Of a stretch of DNA of 64,000 nt, positions 11,201-26,200 are shown in pieces; within the stretch, counting starts at the first letter, position 1, and each line of letters opens with the position of its first letter. The translations under genes were made by a program, and so were the position numbers. The stretch is taken from the NCBI GenBank assembly GCA_016617855.1, contig JAECUM010094004.1, positions 1-64,000 on the forward strand. The letters run 5' to 3'. The notes beneath the pieces are model-generated. The model did not search any database and was not told the DNA's origin. It worked only from the letters and a program-made list of their open reading frames with translations. This DNA is from Megalonaias nervosa. Taxonomy: Eukaryota; Mollusca; Bivalvia; Unionida; Unionidae.

Positions 11201-14200
11201 CAAGTGCCTTTGGACGCCTCTACTCCATTTGCATGGAAGTGCCTTTGGACACTGCTACCCGATTCGCATGTAAGTGCCTTTTGATCTACAGCATTCTCAT
11301 GGAAGCACCTTTTGATGCCTGCTGTAAACATCAGCTATTTTGAACGGGTTTTCATAGCGCCACCTTCAGGGAAACCCCTATTAGATACTACATTCATTGG
11401 TGTGAATGACCATTACGTCAGATCATGTGGTCACTGTTTATGCTCTGGTCGAAATCTGCTATTTAAAGTAACTGGGTCGTATTCTCCACTTTCCAAAATG
11501 GAGGTCGCGGATTTCGTTCAGTACTTAACTAGAGTTTTCACAATTAGAATCACAACTATGAAAGCTTCAATAACTTAGATAAAGGCTCAGATACTGATGT
11601 AGGAAGCCATTAGTTTTTATAAATTATCAAATTCAGTCGATTTAGTGATGTAGACGCAAAGAACTTGTAAATTTTGAGTATGAGAAATGGCAGCTACGGT
11701 TGGTCATGTGGCTTCACTGACTTGATGGTGAACAAGTTCTCTCAAGATTTTAAAGCACATAAAAAATTCTTCTGTGAAAAATAATTATACAGCTATAACG
11801 ATCGGATTTTATTCTTAAATCTTTCCATACATAATGTATGTGTACCAGAAATGTAAAATGGTTAAAATTACTGTTAAACGTAACATACACTTCACTGCTT
11901 AACAGGCCTATGTGTATGGAGTAGAATAGGTAACAGGTGTTCTGTTTATAGTGCACTGCACTGGTAACTTCGCTACATGCGTATCGAAGGGCTAAAAAGC
12001 CATACACTCTATGAGGTAAAGGGTTAAGCCACCTACTCAAGTCCTGCATGCTACCAGTGCTGAAGGATTGTGAGCTTTCTTGAACATAACCTGTCTTTCT
12101 CAGTTGGAGATCAGCAACAGTGACAGTGAAAGATTATTTACTTGATTGCCTCCTTATGTGCTGAAAATTTGAAACAATTTTAGTCACCAAGATTAAACAG
12201 CAGGCAAGAAGTCTGAACTGTTTTGAAAACAAATATACCATAGCCTGATTGAAAAAGTTCAAGACTGCCACAGCATCATATTGTGACAAATAGTGTGAAG
12301 TTTGTGTATATCAGTAAATTTGGCTGCAAATAAAGTGTAAATGTTTTATTTTGCGATTTTCATTTAATGCAGTACTAACTATTGAAGTGGGTGGAGTTAG
12401 TGTCACGATATATTTTTTCACTAATTGTGTTCACGCTTTTCACTAATTGCGAGTTTGGAGGGTTGGCAGCGCTGCATTAAATGGTACCATAAGGGTCAAG
12501 TAGGGAGAAGTGGGAGCAAAGCACACACCTGCGTGTTTTTGTTATCTTTGAATATTGTCTATTTCTTAGCATGCATATTTGCATTTAACATTGCTTTTAA
12601 GCGATACATTATTTCAAGTTTATATAAACGTATTTTGTACATGTATCCAAATTGTATTCAAAACAATTGTTGAACTTGATAGTGTACATGTTTGGATTTT
12701 GCCCATATGACTTTAAAAGAGCACAGTAGAAACTATACATTGTAATTGATTTTAACTGATTGGATTAACTAGGTTACAGTTTAGTTTGACTAAAGCAACA
12801 AAACCTTCATATGTGGAAATGTATCATTATGGGCTGCCAGGCGTGTGAGATATTCCTGAAAATTTGGCCTCAAGTTCCCCTTGTCATCTGACCACAGAAC
12901 ATGCCACACAACACTTGAAAGTAAGACATCACACCAAACAACGTAAATTGCAGGGTAGATGTCTTGCATTGTTGGATTGAAGATACCATTTAACTCCTAA
13001 ATGCTTTTGAATGATTAAGATGTAATTTAAACTCTTTTATCTGTTCCTTTATTTGACAATATAGATCTTAAGATGCCAGTTTGTTGTTAATATTGGGTAA
13101 GCATTTTATGGTATTGCAAGTTTTGAAAAAGCCTGAAACAGATTGTAGAATGTAGTACATTTACTCTTAATGTGAGCTTGGTTGATATTTAATTTTTTTT
13201 ACAGGATAATTGAGTTCAAAGACAAAGAAACTGCACAGAAAGCCATTGACAAAATGCACAGATATGACTTGAAAGGAAGAGACCTTGTTGTCAGAGAGGT
13301 ATATTCTTTTTACCTATGGCCTAGATTTATGTACAGTTTTTGACATTGGAAATCCAGCGAAGCATTGTTTATAAACAGCTGTATGTACATTATCAACACA
13401 TTTTGTACATGTATAAAAATTGTCATATTCATTGACACTGTATTTTGGCTGTGCGTCTTTGAAATAGCGGGAATAAGCTTTACATTGCCATGAATTTTAA
13501 CTGAAAGGAGTAACTAGATAAAAATATTGTAGTTACAAGTCAGTAAAAAGTGCTGTTAAAGGTAACTATAAAATGGAAGTTGAAAAGATTTCTAAACTTG
13601 TTAAAACAATCCCTTTTATAATGTACATAAAAGCGCACCCTTTTTTTTGATATCGTACTGTTCATCCTAATTAGAAAGCTTACTATAAAATGGCAGTTGA
13701 AATGATTCAAAACTAGTTTGAAAGAACCCATGTACTACCGTGTACATGACAAAGACCAGCCACTTGTCCCGATTTACTTGAGATCATTGAAAGTTTTGTT
13801 TTACAAAATCTGAAATTTATGATTTTCCTATTTTTTTATTTAACCTAACATTGCCCCCTCCCCCTTCTGATTCACAATGGCTGCGCCTCCTTTAAGAGAG
13901 CAAAAGTGATGCAGAAAGTATTCAAGAAATAAACTACAGCCATACCATGAAAATCTGCTATATTTCCATTTTAATCTTTGCTGATATTTAGTGTAAATTG
14001 AACGAAGTTAAATAAAAGCGCAAAGATGGTGCTGGCTTTAAAAAAAAGTTGTCGCACAAAAAAAATCGGTCAACTTCAATCTTTTTTTGCCACTTTTAAT
14101 AAAATATCGTCATTTTCATAATACATTGAAAACAAGCGTATTTTAAACAGCATCATCTTCTCCAATTCACTATCAGTACTAAAGTCGCTACATCTGTCTA

Positions 14201-17200
14201 TTGCTAATATCATGTATAGGTTTATCCAGTAAACCGACACAAGCTCGAACAAAGCTTAATGGTCAGCAATGGTATAAAAATAAAAAGTATGCATTGAATG
14301 CATGTATAATGTGAGGTTCAGCATTTCAACAGCACCTTGTTAACAGTTATCATTTATTAAATGTTGGTGTGATATTTAGGAGCTGCTTCCATATAAACAC
14401 TATTTATTACATTTTTTCAGGAGCGAGAAAGTGATCGACTGAAGATGAGCGGTGGCATGGGAGGAGGAAGCATGGGAATGGGGGGTGGTATGGGGATGGG
14501 AATGGGTGGTATGGGGATGGGAATGGGCGGTGGCATGATGGGTGGAGAAATGGGAGGTATCAGTCCACAAGTGCTACAGCAGCTAGGAATCGATGGACCT
14601 ATCTCCAATATTGTCTTCGTTTCTAATGTAAGTGCCAGTTTTATGCTAAAGATTTACATGCATGTGCAGTGTGACCCCACTGTAGCACAGTAGTTGGGGT
14701 CCATAGAACCCAACCTTGTTTTAGACCGAATTGTGTTATAACCAACCAAGTCAGTTAGCTGACGAAAATTATGCATTTACCTAAAATATGGTGGGGAGGG
14801 GGGTAATAAAGGGGGGGGCGCGCAAAAAATATGTTTTTGATTAAATGAAGACAAACAACTAGTCTGAAAAACACTTGTATATAGACAACTTATATTTATA
14901 TAGTACAATCCATGTATATAATAAATCCATGAATTCGAGTATAATTCACATGTTATAAACTTCATATTTGGCTCACAACCTGTAAGAAAACACAAGTAAC
15001 ACACAAATAAAAAATGGTTGTCCTAGTTTTGATCTATATCTGATTGTCACTTAATTCACATGATTTGTTTCAAGTAGCACCCAGCTGTAGCTGTTTACAT
15101 GCTGCATTTACATGTACTTAAATTGGCCTAGATTGTGATCAGCTGGAGACAAAACGTTTGCTCAGGTTACCCAGGAGATAAGGGTATAGATAGGGAAATA
15201 AAACTTGTTAAACAAATTAGAAAGTTTAACAAACATCTTTACAAGATAACCCAGCTTCATTTAACTTGCAGCCATATGTATGTGTGTTCAAAAGACTGGA
15301 ATTTTAATTTGCATTATATGCCGCCATTTGTAGCTACTGTAAGCTTTTTTTTTCCTACAAAGTTGAAACTCTCATGGTACAAACAAATGAGTTCCAGTCA
15401 CTTTGGAAAATGCAACAATCTATCAGATTGCATTGTTTTTATTTAACTTTGGTGCTGACTTCCTTTGATGAAAGGTTATTTGTTTTTATTGAAGATCGTA
15501 GTTTGCTTTCTTTGATGAATTGCACATGTGTTACTGAAGTCACTGGTAAAGGACAGCTTTGAAGGACCAAACATGTCAGGTTTGGGGGGGGGGCGACTGG
15601 GTTCATTTTAAAAACACAAGTAATTAGCTGTCACTTGGTCAATTGTAGCAGTTGCTTTTCCTGCTTTAAAATATTGGTCGATTGTGGCTAGTCCTGGCAG
15701 CATATGTAGACCAACAAGTAGATCTGTTTTTTTATTTGTTTTGGCTGTGGGTTTTTTTTATTGTTTGTTTTACTTATGGGTGATATTTCTGGTGTTGAAG
15801 TGATGCTGACTTCCACTCCTGCTTCAGAAATATTTTTCAAAAGGCTAAGAGATAATGAATACACATGTGTTCTGTTCTGACAGAGATTACTACAGCAAAA
15901 ATGAGTTGTGAAGGATTTAATTCAATGACTGAAAAGAAGAGGAATTTTACTTACCATCCACATACCGAGGTCAGTCTAAATAAATATATTAATTACTGGT
16001 GAACGGCTGATAATCCGATAATATTTCACCCTAAAGAACCATTACAAGATAGTGCCTCATCAGGTTGATCTCCGCTACCAGAAATGTTTAAAATAAAATT
16101 TGAGAAAAAATACAGAGATCATGTAGCATACAGTACTCGGGCCAGATGTCAGAATAAGCGGATTATGATGTAACAATGCATTGTTGAGTTAATATGGACA
16201 GGAAACTTGTTTATCTAACAATATATAAATTCCAGTGAATTTTATATAAAGTTCTTGGCGTCCTTTCATGGTGCCATTGAATTTCTTTACTCCAAACCCA
16301 AGTTGTATGTACAGGTTTAAAAAGTCCGCAATTTCAGGGTGGGGGGGAATCACCAGATGGTATATCTTGTCGCCAGTAAGCAAAATAAATCGCAACTTGC
16401 AACGGTGACGAAACCCTGCATGATCCCTGAATAAACTTTTTAAACATCATTTTTCGTACTTTTAGGAAGAAATTTTCTTCTTTGTCTGTGAGATAAATAG
16501 ATGTATATGAAATTGCAGGAGCCACACCATGATCATATTATATTAGAATTCTCTCTTCCCCAAAATGATAATACACTTTTTACACATTACTTTTTGTACT
16601 TTTTTTTAAGAAGAAAAAAATTTTGTGTATGAGAAAAGTACATGTATATGAAATTTTGGGGGCCATGCCACAACCATGTTATATCCGAAATCGTGTTGTA
16701 ATGGAGCGTGCTATAGCGGGTCACACTGTACTTGGGAAATGCCTATTTAAACATATACAACGAACTTTTATGTAAGGAAAATTGTAAACTTGAATTTAAA
16801 TAATTCTGCTTGGTATAGACATTAACTTTGTAGGCATTACCATCATGTTCTTAACCGACAAAAATGGACAATTTTATTGCAGAGGTTGTATATAGTTCCT
16901 TTATATTAGCACTTTGGATGAGTAAACACGATTTCTTGAAAAAGAAATTTCACATTTATAAATCAGTCTAAATTTGCTCAAATTTTCCAACTTGTTGACT
17001 GCTCAGTTAATGAGATGATCACACCCAGACAGACTCGCAGGACTACTTCCTTCAGCCAATCAGTAGCAAGTTTAGAGGAAACTGAATTTGGACTCTTGTT
17101 TTTGTCTCGTCTGGCACTAAGACCAGCTGAACTAGTGGTATGGCATTGCATCAGACTTGAATGTCCGTCAGTAATTGCATTTTAATCTTTTAAAACACTG

Positions 17201-20200
17201 GACCAGTTTCAACCAAATTTGGCGGGCTGTATCCATATATAAAGAGCCTTCAGTTTTGTGCAAATGATGATGAACCACCTTTAAATATTACTCCCATTAC
17301 TTAAAGAGCTCTGAACTTCACATAAAATACTCCTTAAAATTTGAGGGAAAAAAATTTAGTTTTCAAGTTTTACATAATGCTCATCCACTGTCACTTATGG
17401 TAAATGGTAATAAAAATGGAAAAATCTTTTTAAGTACTTTGTGCTCCAGTTTATCTGAGAAAGTAAAATTATGAAATGAGCAACTGTTAAGGATTTTACT
17501 TTGATGGAAAAACCTGCTACTGAAATTCAAAACCTGATATGCCAGGCATCAATACTGGATAAATAGGGAGCTTATGCCAACTGTTATCTTTGGACTTGAG
17601 CATAGATTGCAGGACAGAAGACACTTAAGAAGAGCATTTCAATCAAATGTCCTATTGACTCAGTAAATGTATTGGATAATAAACTTAAACTATTAATATT
17701 TTTTGGTTCTGATTCAGTATTTTAATGCTGTTACTCCTATTTAACATTGGTATTGGTTATGTTCTCTACAGTGTGTAGACAGAAAGCCCTGATGAGTTTC
17801 TTGCACCAATTGTGTAACAAAAAAGGAAATAGTTAAATACAGCATACCGTATTTACTGCATGTTTTTGGACGGCAAAAAATAATTACTTTTTTTATTGTC
17901 CGAATACATATTAAATTCTTGAATTAGGTGTCCAAAAACAAACAGGGGAAGACAATTTTGTGTCCTCCCGTCCGTAGTGAAGTTGCCATTAGCTCACATG
18001 ACGACGTGCTGCCTTGAAGTAAAGCAAGTATTTTGTCTAACACCACAGAAAGGATATTAAATGAAAAACAGGCATTACTTGCCTATTTTGTCTATTTGAT
18101 ACATGTCCATCCACCAGAAAACGCGGCCATACATGTATTAGAGAGATGATTGTGTGCGTATTTTCCAAAATAACCGCCATATTAGTAATTGTGCAATCCA
18201 GTTTAACCCTTTACTAACCTAATCAGTGATCAATAAAATCTACCTTACAAACGCATGCAAGCTTTATGTCTGTGTAATTAAGATATTAATATAAACTAAA
18301 TAAAAATATATGGAATTTTAATTCTGAAGATATTTATGACAGAAACATTTTAGTATCGAGAGTAGAAATACCGTTACATGTATGAGGGCTAATCTTGGAG
18401 CACCAAGGATGAGAGCTCCATATGGGGTGAGTGTTGTACGCACGCCTAGGAAGGGTAAAAATAACAAGTTGCAATATACGAGTCGTTAATATGTTGGTAT
18501 TTTTTAAAAATAAAGGTGATCTATTTGTTGTGGTTTTCTATTTTTTTTGTTTCCCACCTAGCCGAGGGTAGCTTCAAAATGAGTAGAGCCTGCCGACTTG
18601 AAACAATCGACTGCTCAAAGATTGTTTTGATGCATGTTGGAGATTTCAGGGTGTCTAGGTGATAATTGTTTTTACGATAATTGTGGGATTTCTTTGACAG
18701 GTGTGTTCGGAAATAAAGGGCAGCCATCTGGATTTCGTTAAAAGAGCACACGATGTACCGAGCATGTTGAACCCACAATCAATATTTATCATCTACAAAG
18801 AGGTTTATTACCTGTAGAACAATAACTACATTTAAACCCGTGGTACATAATGCCTCGGGGATAAGGGGTTTGTTTAGTTGCACGATGCCAATGAATTTAC
18901 TAATCCATGCTGACTCTCTGATGTATTGTTTAATGATATAAAGCAGGGCTCATGGTTTCTAATCAAAGCCATAACTGTCACACCTGCATGAAGTGGTTTC
19001 GCGTGTAACAGTGTCTACACTGATGACCAATCCATGGAAGTTTGTGACCACATTAAATAATTGGCGACCAAATGAAGCGAACTTTGTATCAGTTAAATTA
19101 ACGGCAAACACACTGTGAATTTTACTTTAAAACGAAGCAGCAGATCTTCTTAGATTGTGTCCGAAAACATAAATTGTAGAAAAAGTTATAGTGGAGCAAC
19201 ATCCGAAAAATTACAAGGCATTTAAATATTATATTTGCCCAAAATTAACCAGTGTCTGAAAACAATGTCCGAAAACATGCAGTAAATACAGTATCTGTAA
19301 TCTTCATTATTTTTTATTTTATCATTTGTAGTTAGATTATAAGGTGACCTGGAAGAAACTGAAGGATGTCTTCAAATTGGCTGGTAATGTTATCCGAGCA
19401 GAAATCAAACAAGACAAGGATGGAAAGAGTAGAGGAATGGGCACTGTTCAGTTTGAATTTCCTATGGAAGCACTTCAGGCTATCTGTATCCTTTGGGTTA
19501 TTTTAACTTTTAACCTGAAGTGGATTGATTGTTTTTTTTTTACATCTGAAAATGTATATCATGTGCAACAAACATGATAAGGCTAGCATAGCATTGACAA
19601 AGTTGTCTTTTTGTTATCCAACAAATAAAAATATTGGTTTGTCCTTCTTTTCCCATGTGTAAAATGTTCATGTCTTCACAGCATTTGCAAATGTTGTGAA
19701 ATAAGTATAACTTTTTTTACTTGAGCAATGACAGCACAATTGACTTTAAAGATTCTGTATTTAAGTTTTTGCAAGCGAGAAAAAATGTAGCATTATGTTC
19801 ATGTAGTATGCTGCATTCTGTGAAATACTTGTATTCAGTCTCAATATCACGAGATGCCAAAGCTGGTTTTTTAATACATATAACACTAAGCATTTCTGTG
19901 CACAATAGCTTTATGTCAGTTGTACTGATATTTATACACTTTGTACAGGTTGCATCTAGAGTGGATTTTTGTGCAATTTCTTTGGTTACATGCCTGATAC
20001 ATGCTCTTTTGTCGTCTGGGCCATTTGTGGAACAAAATATCTGTTGTGGTGCAGAAATTAATTCCTTAAATTTGTCATTTGTTTCTATAACTGATAACAT
20101 CCAGGAGAAGATATTCCTCAGCAAGAATTAACATTTCCCAGAAGTCAAAACTTGTACCTGGTTTGTTATCTTTTTCAGAAATATGATCTTGGTCATGTGC

Positions 20201-23200
20201 TATACATTGTACTAGAAAATCATTGGAGCCTGTCAAAAATGGCAGATTTACTTTCCCAAGCTACTTTTATGTTTCTTAGGAAAATAGAACTTATGGGTGG
20301 GTGGGGAGTACAGGTACTGATATTTCATGTAGCATTTTAATAATTGCACTTCCACCTGTCTTTTCTATGCTAACCATTGGGTGTCTCAAATTGTGACAGG
20401 TGACTGGGTACTACTTGCATGACACCCATCTTGATAACTGCAAATGATCATAGCACCTTAATGTATTTCTAAACATTGACCAGAATATTAAAAAAGCTTA
20501 GATGAACACTTTTAATGACCCATCTGGAGATGTTCATTAACATTGATTTTGTTAAACATTGTTGGACGCTAGATAATTGCTATTTTGTGTTATTTGAAAG
20601 ACCCCAAACTGAATTTGGCTATGTACTAGTTTTATCCCAAAAATAGGAAAACTCCCCCACCCCACCACATCCTGTAACAGTTAATTTTATCTGCAGCTTG
20701 TCCTGGATGATTTTTGTGTACATAGTCCCATAAAATAATATTTGCAGAACATGATGCCTGATTATTTAGCTTTATAACCTGTAAAAAAATCCCAATAATT
20801 GCCACTTTAATAAAAATCTCCATTTTCACTGTACTTTTCTGAAACAGTTGTTTACCAGTTATAAAATTACAGATTATAGAGTAATTTGAAAAAAAATAAA
20901 CATTTGTTGTTCCTTAACCCAGTTAGCCATGTTTAATAATCAGACTCTCTATGACCGTGCTATGAGAGTAAAGATGGACTCAGCTTCAGCTCCAGACCCA
21001 GTTAAGAATGTGCAGCTACCAAGTAAGTGTTGATGGCCAAAAGTCCTAGATATTCATTACACCGAACCTGCCTATAAAGGAGCCAAGGGACATGAAAGAT
21101 TGGTCCTTTATGACATGTGTCCTATATGTTAAGTTTTAGATACAGTTTGACTTGATGCATAGATTTTATTCAGTGCTTTAATGTCTAACAAGACCCCACA
21201 TTTTACATAGAGATTTAATGGTATAAATACAAATTAAATAATATCCAGGTCCCAAAACTATTTGCATGCAAAAATATATGTGCACAATAATTTGTTTATA
21301 TTTGATCCTTAAGAGATTTTATTTTGTGACAATGCCCATTATGAATGGGTGCTCCTTAAGGCAGGTTTATCCATTGTCTGCAAGTCATACATCATAGAGC
21401 TGTGTATCAAAATTGACTTTATTGATAAATACAGACATCTGAATATAAATACTGACATTCGATTATGATATAGAATGTTGTTTTTTGCAAAATTCTCTCG
21501 GAAACCTGCTGTCATGGTCATAGACCAGAACAGTTTATGGGATAGCCTTATTGTCGATCATCCAATGTCTCTTCTAATAAAATACCAGAAGGAGTGCCCA
21601 GCGACTTTAGATACACATTTCTCCCATAGTTGGTCCCGAATGCAAATGGCCTTGTCCCAGTATCAAATATGGCACTCACTGTGGTCATCTTAAAAATCTT
21701 GTATTCACTGCTCCATCGGAAGGTCATTTCAACCTAGCTGCTGCCAGGGCATGTGAATTTCTGTAAATTAGTTTTACATGTGTAAATGTAATCTGCATAG
21801 TATACAATTTGTATTGAACCGTTTATGCCATACTGTTTCCTCCTCCCCCTCCTTTTTTCTACCGACCTTATTTAGGTGACAAAGGTAGAGCTCCCCCCTT
21901 CTGATAAAATTGGGCATCTTTATTTCAGGATGGAGTTTTCACTATATATGGCTACAGCCATCTTGAATGCTTGTTATTGCTATCTCCTGAATAGAAACAT
22001 GGAGTTTTCACCAGAATCTTTTATGGTATCTACTTGGTCCTGAATAAAAATTATGCCAGTTTGATATCCAGTGTAACCACAGTTGTGGCCATTTTGGAAC
22101 TTGTTGTCACTACTTCTAAATGGATGGTCATAACGACATTGGGTTTTCATGCTACACTTCTTTTGATGTCTAGTTGGTCCTACATGCAGATGGTGCTTCT
22201 TACTGCACATTCTTGATTAATAGTTGACTCTTCCTCTTTCTTTTTTTTAAGGGCTGCAAAGAGCTTAAATCTGTTTGACTTGGCTATGAGTTTGGCTGTA
22301 TTTTGCAAGTTAATTCCACACGTCTTACAAATAAACAATGAAAGTTAAGTCCACTTTTTTGTGATCAACTGTGTCCTGTAAATGTCACTATCTGGTGTCA
22401 CCTAGTACACAGCCCAGTTCATTCTCTATCAGACTAAATAAAGTTCTGAAATTCCACACGTCATCCAGTCATTGTAAATAGTGTCATACTCCAATTCCTT
22501 GTCATATGCGTGTGCTTATGTGGAGACTGCTTAAGCTTTCGAAGTGTAAAGTATACAACTAAACAGGTATCGATTGTTGGCAGGAGTTAAAATAGCTGCC
22601 AGTACTCGACAAGTATCAGATTTGTAGCTTGATCAAAGGATAGTCACGTGGGAAAGAGGGTGTTGCCATGCACAGGAAGGTGTAAAACTTGGCACTGAAA
22701 AAGTGTTAAATTTGTGGCTTGATCGAAAGGATTGTCAACTTGAAAACAAATGGCCAAGGGCTTGTCTGCCTACTTTGAACTGGCACATAAAAAACACTTG
22801 GAAATTATATCATCCTTATGGAAAAGGAAAACAAATTGAACCGAAACTTTTATTGCATCAAATACAGTGTTTATAGAGCAAAACAAAAATAATAATACAA
22901 ATAGAAGTTCTTTGGATTTGCATGAAAATAGAAGCAATAAATGAAAATGATAGTGTAAAACCTGTTATTGGAGCCGCCCCTTCTGCCAGCAAAAAATGGT
23001 CTCTCAAGACAGGTAGTCTCATAGCAGGTTTGTACAAAAAGACGAGTTTCCAAGGTCCAGTTTCAGAACAATTTAAAGAAAAATAACCACAATCACTGTA
23101 CATATATTCTATTCTTTATCAATAGTTCTTGCTAAAATATTGTATGCATTCATCTAAAAACAAAATTATATAGCAGTAAAGATATCCTTCTCTCATTAAA

Positions 23201-26200
23201 CATGAAATCACATTTACAGTTGAAGATCACATATTAGGATATGAAATTTTTTTGATTTACTTGTTTCCTTTATAACAGCCTAAATTTGTTTACTGACGTT
23301 TAAACTGCTTTTTTGTGAGTGGTCTGCGGTTTTTCATTTCTTTCAGTTAAAATAATTATTTTCTCCAGCCATAAAATTTCTCATTTTAGCTGCATGTTCG
23401 TCTGTTGTTATTAATGTTCTAGGCGTTAACATTATTAGTGCTCAGTTGTAATATTGAACGTAAATACGGTTTTGTCTGGGCTTGGGGAAAATATGAAAAA
23501 TCTTTACATATGCATTGCACATCTAACAATTAATGAAATAAAAAGAAACAATTATCTCATCCAGAGACAGAACCATTTACTTGGAGTCAAAAGTGAATGG
23601 CTTCATTCTAAGAAGACATACAGGGATTAACTCTATAAACAAAGTGTGTAACCCGGTCGCACCAACTTGAATAGACGACAGCTTTGATTGGGATGTAATC
23701 ACTTTACATCAGAGAAAAGCCAACAAACATCACACGTCGTGAACACTATCAATCGAATCCCGCGAACGATTCTCTCATGCTGGTTTAATAGACAATCACC
23801 TTATTCACAACTGGTCAATAAGAATTAACTCTAAAGACAAACAATATACGCGACCACTGTGTCAATTTCGGCACTACAATGGCAATTCGTGACATGTACA
23901 TTAGCCTGGTTTACAGACTGTAGCGTTTATCACTGGTAGCCACAATCCTTGTTTTTTTCATTATAAATTATTCTTTTTATGTTTGTGTTTGATCAGAACA
24001 GTCATTACTAATCAAGCAGTCATTGTAACAATTGATTACATATAGGTCAGTGGTGTCTGTGTTCTCACGAAATGGTTGTTCATAGGGATTCTGGATTCTA
24101 CTCTACTAAGGCCGGGAAGCAGGCTAAGTGCAGGAATAATTAGTCTGGTTTCCCTGCTTCGTATGCTCCCTGTGTTGCTCTCCCCTATATGAATAGCGAA
24201 GAACAGCGCATGGAGCATATGATGAAGGGAACCAGATTAGTCTGGTTTACAACAGAAACTATAAAACACTATAATCATATCTGAAAATTTCCGATATTGA
24301 TAGCCAGCCTGTTTTTTTTTTTTTTTGTTTTGTTTTTTTTTAGCGTGGTAGGAGCAGTTGTTGTTACAGGGATTAAATAAAGGTCGGTGAAGTTTATCCT
24401 TGTTTTTGAGATGTGGTCGTTCATAGCAGTGTCGAAATGCATATTTTGCCAAAACTTGCTGGTCGCGTTCAGCAGGTGGTCGCTCATGACAGCGTTTATA
24501 TAATAAAATCGATCCATGCATTACAATTGTGGTCAGAAATGACAGTTGCTCATAACAGTTTCTACTGTACTGGAATTCAGTTTGCCTGTGTTGATGTAGG
24601 GTCGGTAGTAAATAAAATAGGTTCTTAAACTATATGTTAAAGAAAATCTTTATATTGGTTCAAGAATATCTCTGATCATTTCAACACCTGGCGAGCATTT
24701 GAAAAAAGAAACGGTCTTCAATTTCTGGAAATGTTTTTCAGCCAAAAAACCCCAAGTCTCATATTGCTTTATTTGCAATTTTTTTCACCAAGGCCTAGTT
24801 AACCAGTGCACTGAAGGGTGCAGGTTTGAATCCTACCTTCAGATCAGCATGTATTGCATCTTTGATCAAGGCACTTTATTCCAATTGCTTTTGCACTAAA
24901 AAAAACAGTGTTGCTGTGCTTTAAACACCAGACCAATTACCAGGTAATTTTCTTTTGTATTCCACCCTTCCTTGGATATTTTGCCTTTAAATCTTACATT
25001 TTGGAGACATATAGTTTCTCTGACAAGTATGTAGAATCCTTGTAATAGTATAAATAGTATAGAGAATTTGGAAGCCACTTTTGAATTGTGTGTAGATATT
25101 GATCAGAAAAATGTATTCATGCTAGTATTACAATCTGTATTTTTATTTAGGTGGTTTAAAATCCATTGGCATGGGGCTTGGGCTTGGAGGGACTCCATTA
25201 AAACCACTCAATCCAATGTCTGGTAAGTCAGAAATTTTTCACTTTCTCACAGAAAAATGTGTGGTCAATTCATCTTCATTCAAAGCTTTCTCCAGTTACA
25301 TCTTTAGTAGGATAAATTCTGCTCTAACCTTCTGATTAGCTGTTTGGCATGAGGTTAGTGATGACAGCCTTTTGCAGTTTGATCTAGTAGTAAATGCTGA
25401 TGCCCTTTTTAAGAGATGGTACCTGTCACAAGTAAGGTTAATGAATTCCATTTATATATGCCTGATACTGATTTCACACAATATTAGTGACATAACTAGA
25501 TGGGTTATGTTGTGTTCCCAGTAACATTTGTTTTGCCAGTAAAGTTTGTTTCGCCAAAATAAACATTCTCTTTTAAAAATGAATTTAACATGAAAATTTC
25601 TCATTAGATCAATTACTTGTTCCTGTAGTGTGACCATAGACTGCACATTTACACAGCATATCCACTGCTATAAACCAGTGCTTGTCACTTTTAAATGTTT
25701 TACTCTCCCCTTTTGATCAGCCGACTAGTCCGAGTCCTGATTCTATGGATCACCTTTTGTACCACAGACATCAACATAAAGTTACCTGTATTTCATCTTC
25801 TACTCTTTGGGGTAACATATTTTGTTAATAATCATGTTAACAAATTAAGATTTGTTAATATTAAGCAATTTCTGGATGATAACAATTATACATTTTTATT
25901 GTGAGAAAGTAAAGACAACAACAAGAAATGCTATGGAATTCATTACCAGTGTGATCTCAATCACACATGGTGCATTTTGTCTTTGTACATTTTCCCAATG
26001 CCCCGACTACTGGAAGTTTCTGATTGCTGGTTCAGAGTTTTAGCAGATGCATATAAACTAACTAAATGTACTTTAAATCTCATTTAAATAGTTGGGAAGT
26101 TGTACCTTTCGATTTAGTTTCTGTTCTTGCATACCATTTCTATATAAATAATTTAAAGATTGTGCAACATGTGCTGTTTGAGATCGAGGGTTAAGCATTG

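Larger units (their letters stand above)
10256..12471 (+). mobile_element. hAT-like element (copy 2) with 'CATAGCTGCCAAC' ends and 6-bp TSD
   Basis: It starts CATAGCTGCCAACCC and ends gagggttggcagcgctgc. Direct ATTAAA flanks it at 10250-10255 and 12472-12477. Inside are a decayed zinc-finger reading frame (10608-10892) and a nested TTAA-flanked element (11187-12023). The same termini occur at 34078-35170. The last bases of the right end differ from the TIR, so the exact boundary there is uncertain by one base. Confidence 0.7.

Noticed and set aside
14417..14608. Minus-strand Pro/Ile-rich frame
   Set aside because: It is the complement of the Gly/Met repeat in the hnRNP M exon; the same applies to minus-strand frames at 27306-27857.
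19717..20131. 135-codon frames open on both strands in an intron
   Set aside because: No recognisable motif, no ATG at the start of the minus frame (begins TTG), no splice or promoter context, and about one or two such frames are expected by chance in 64 kb of this composition.
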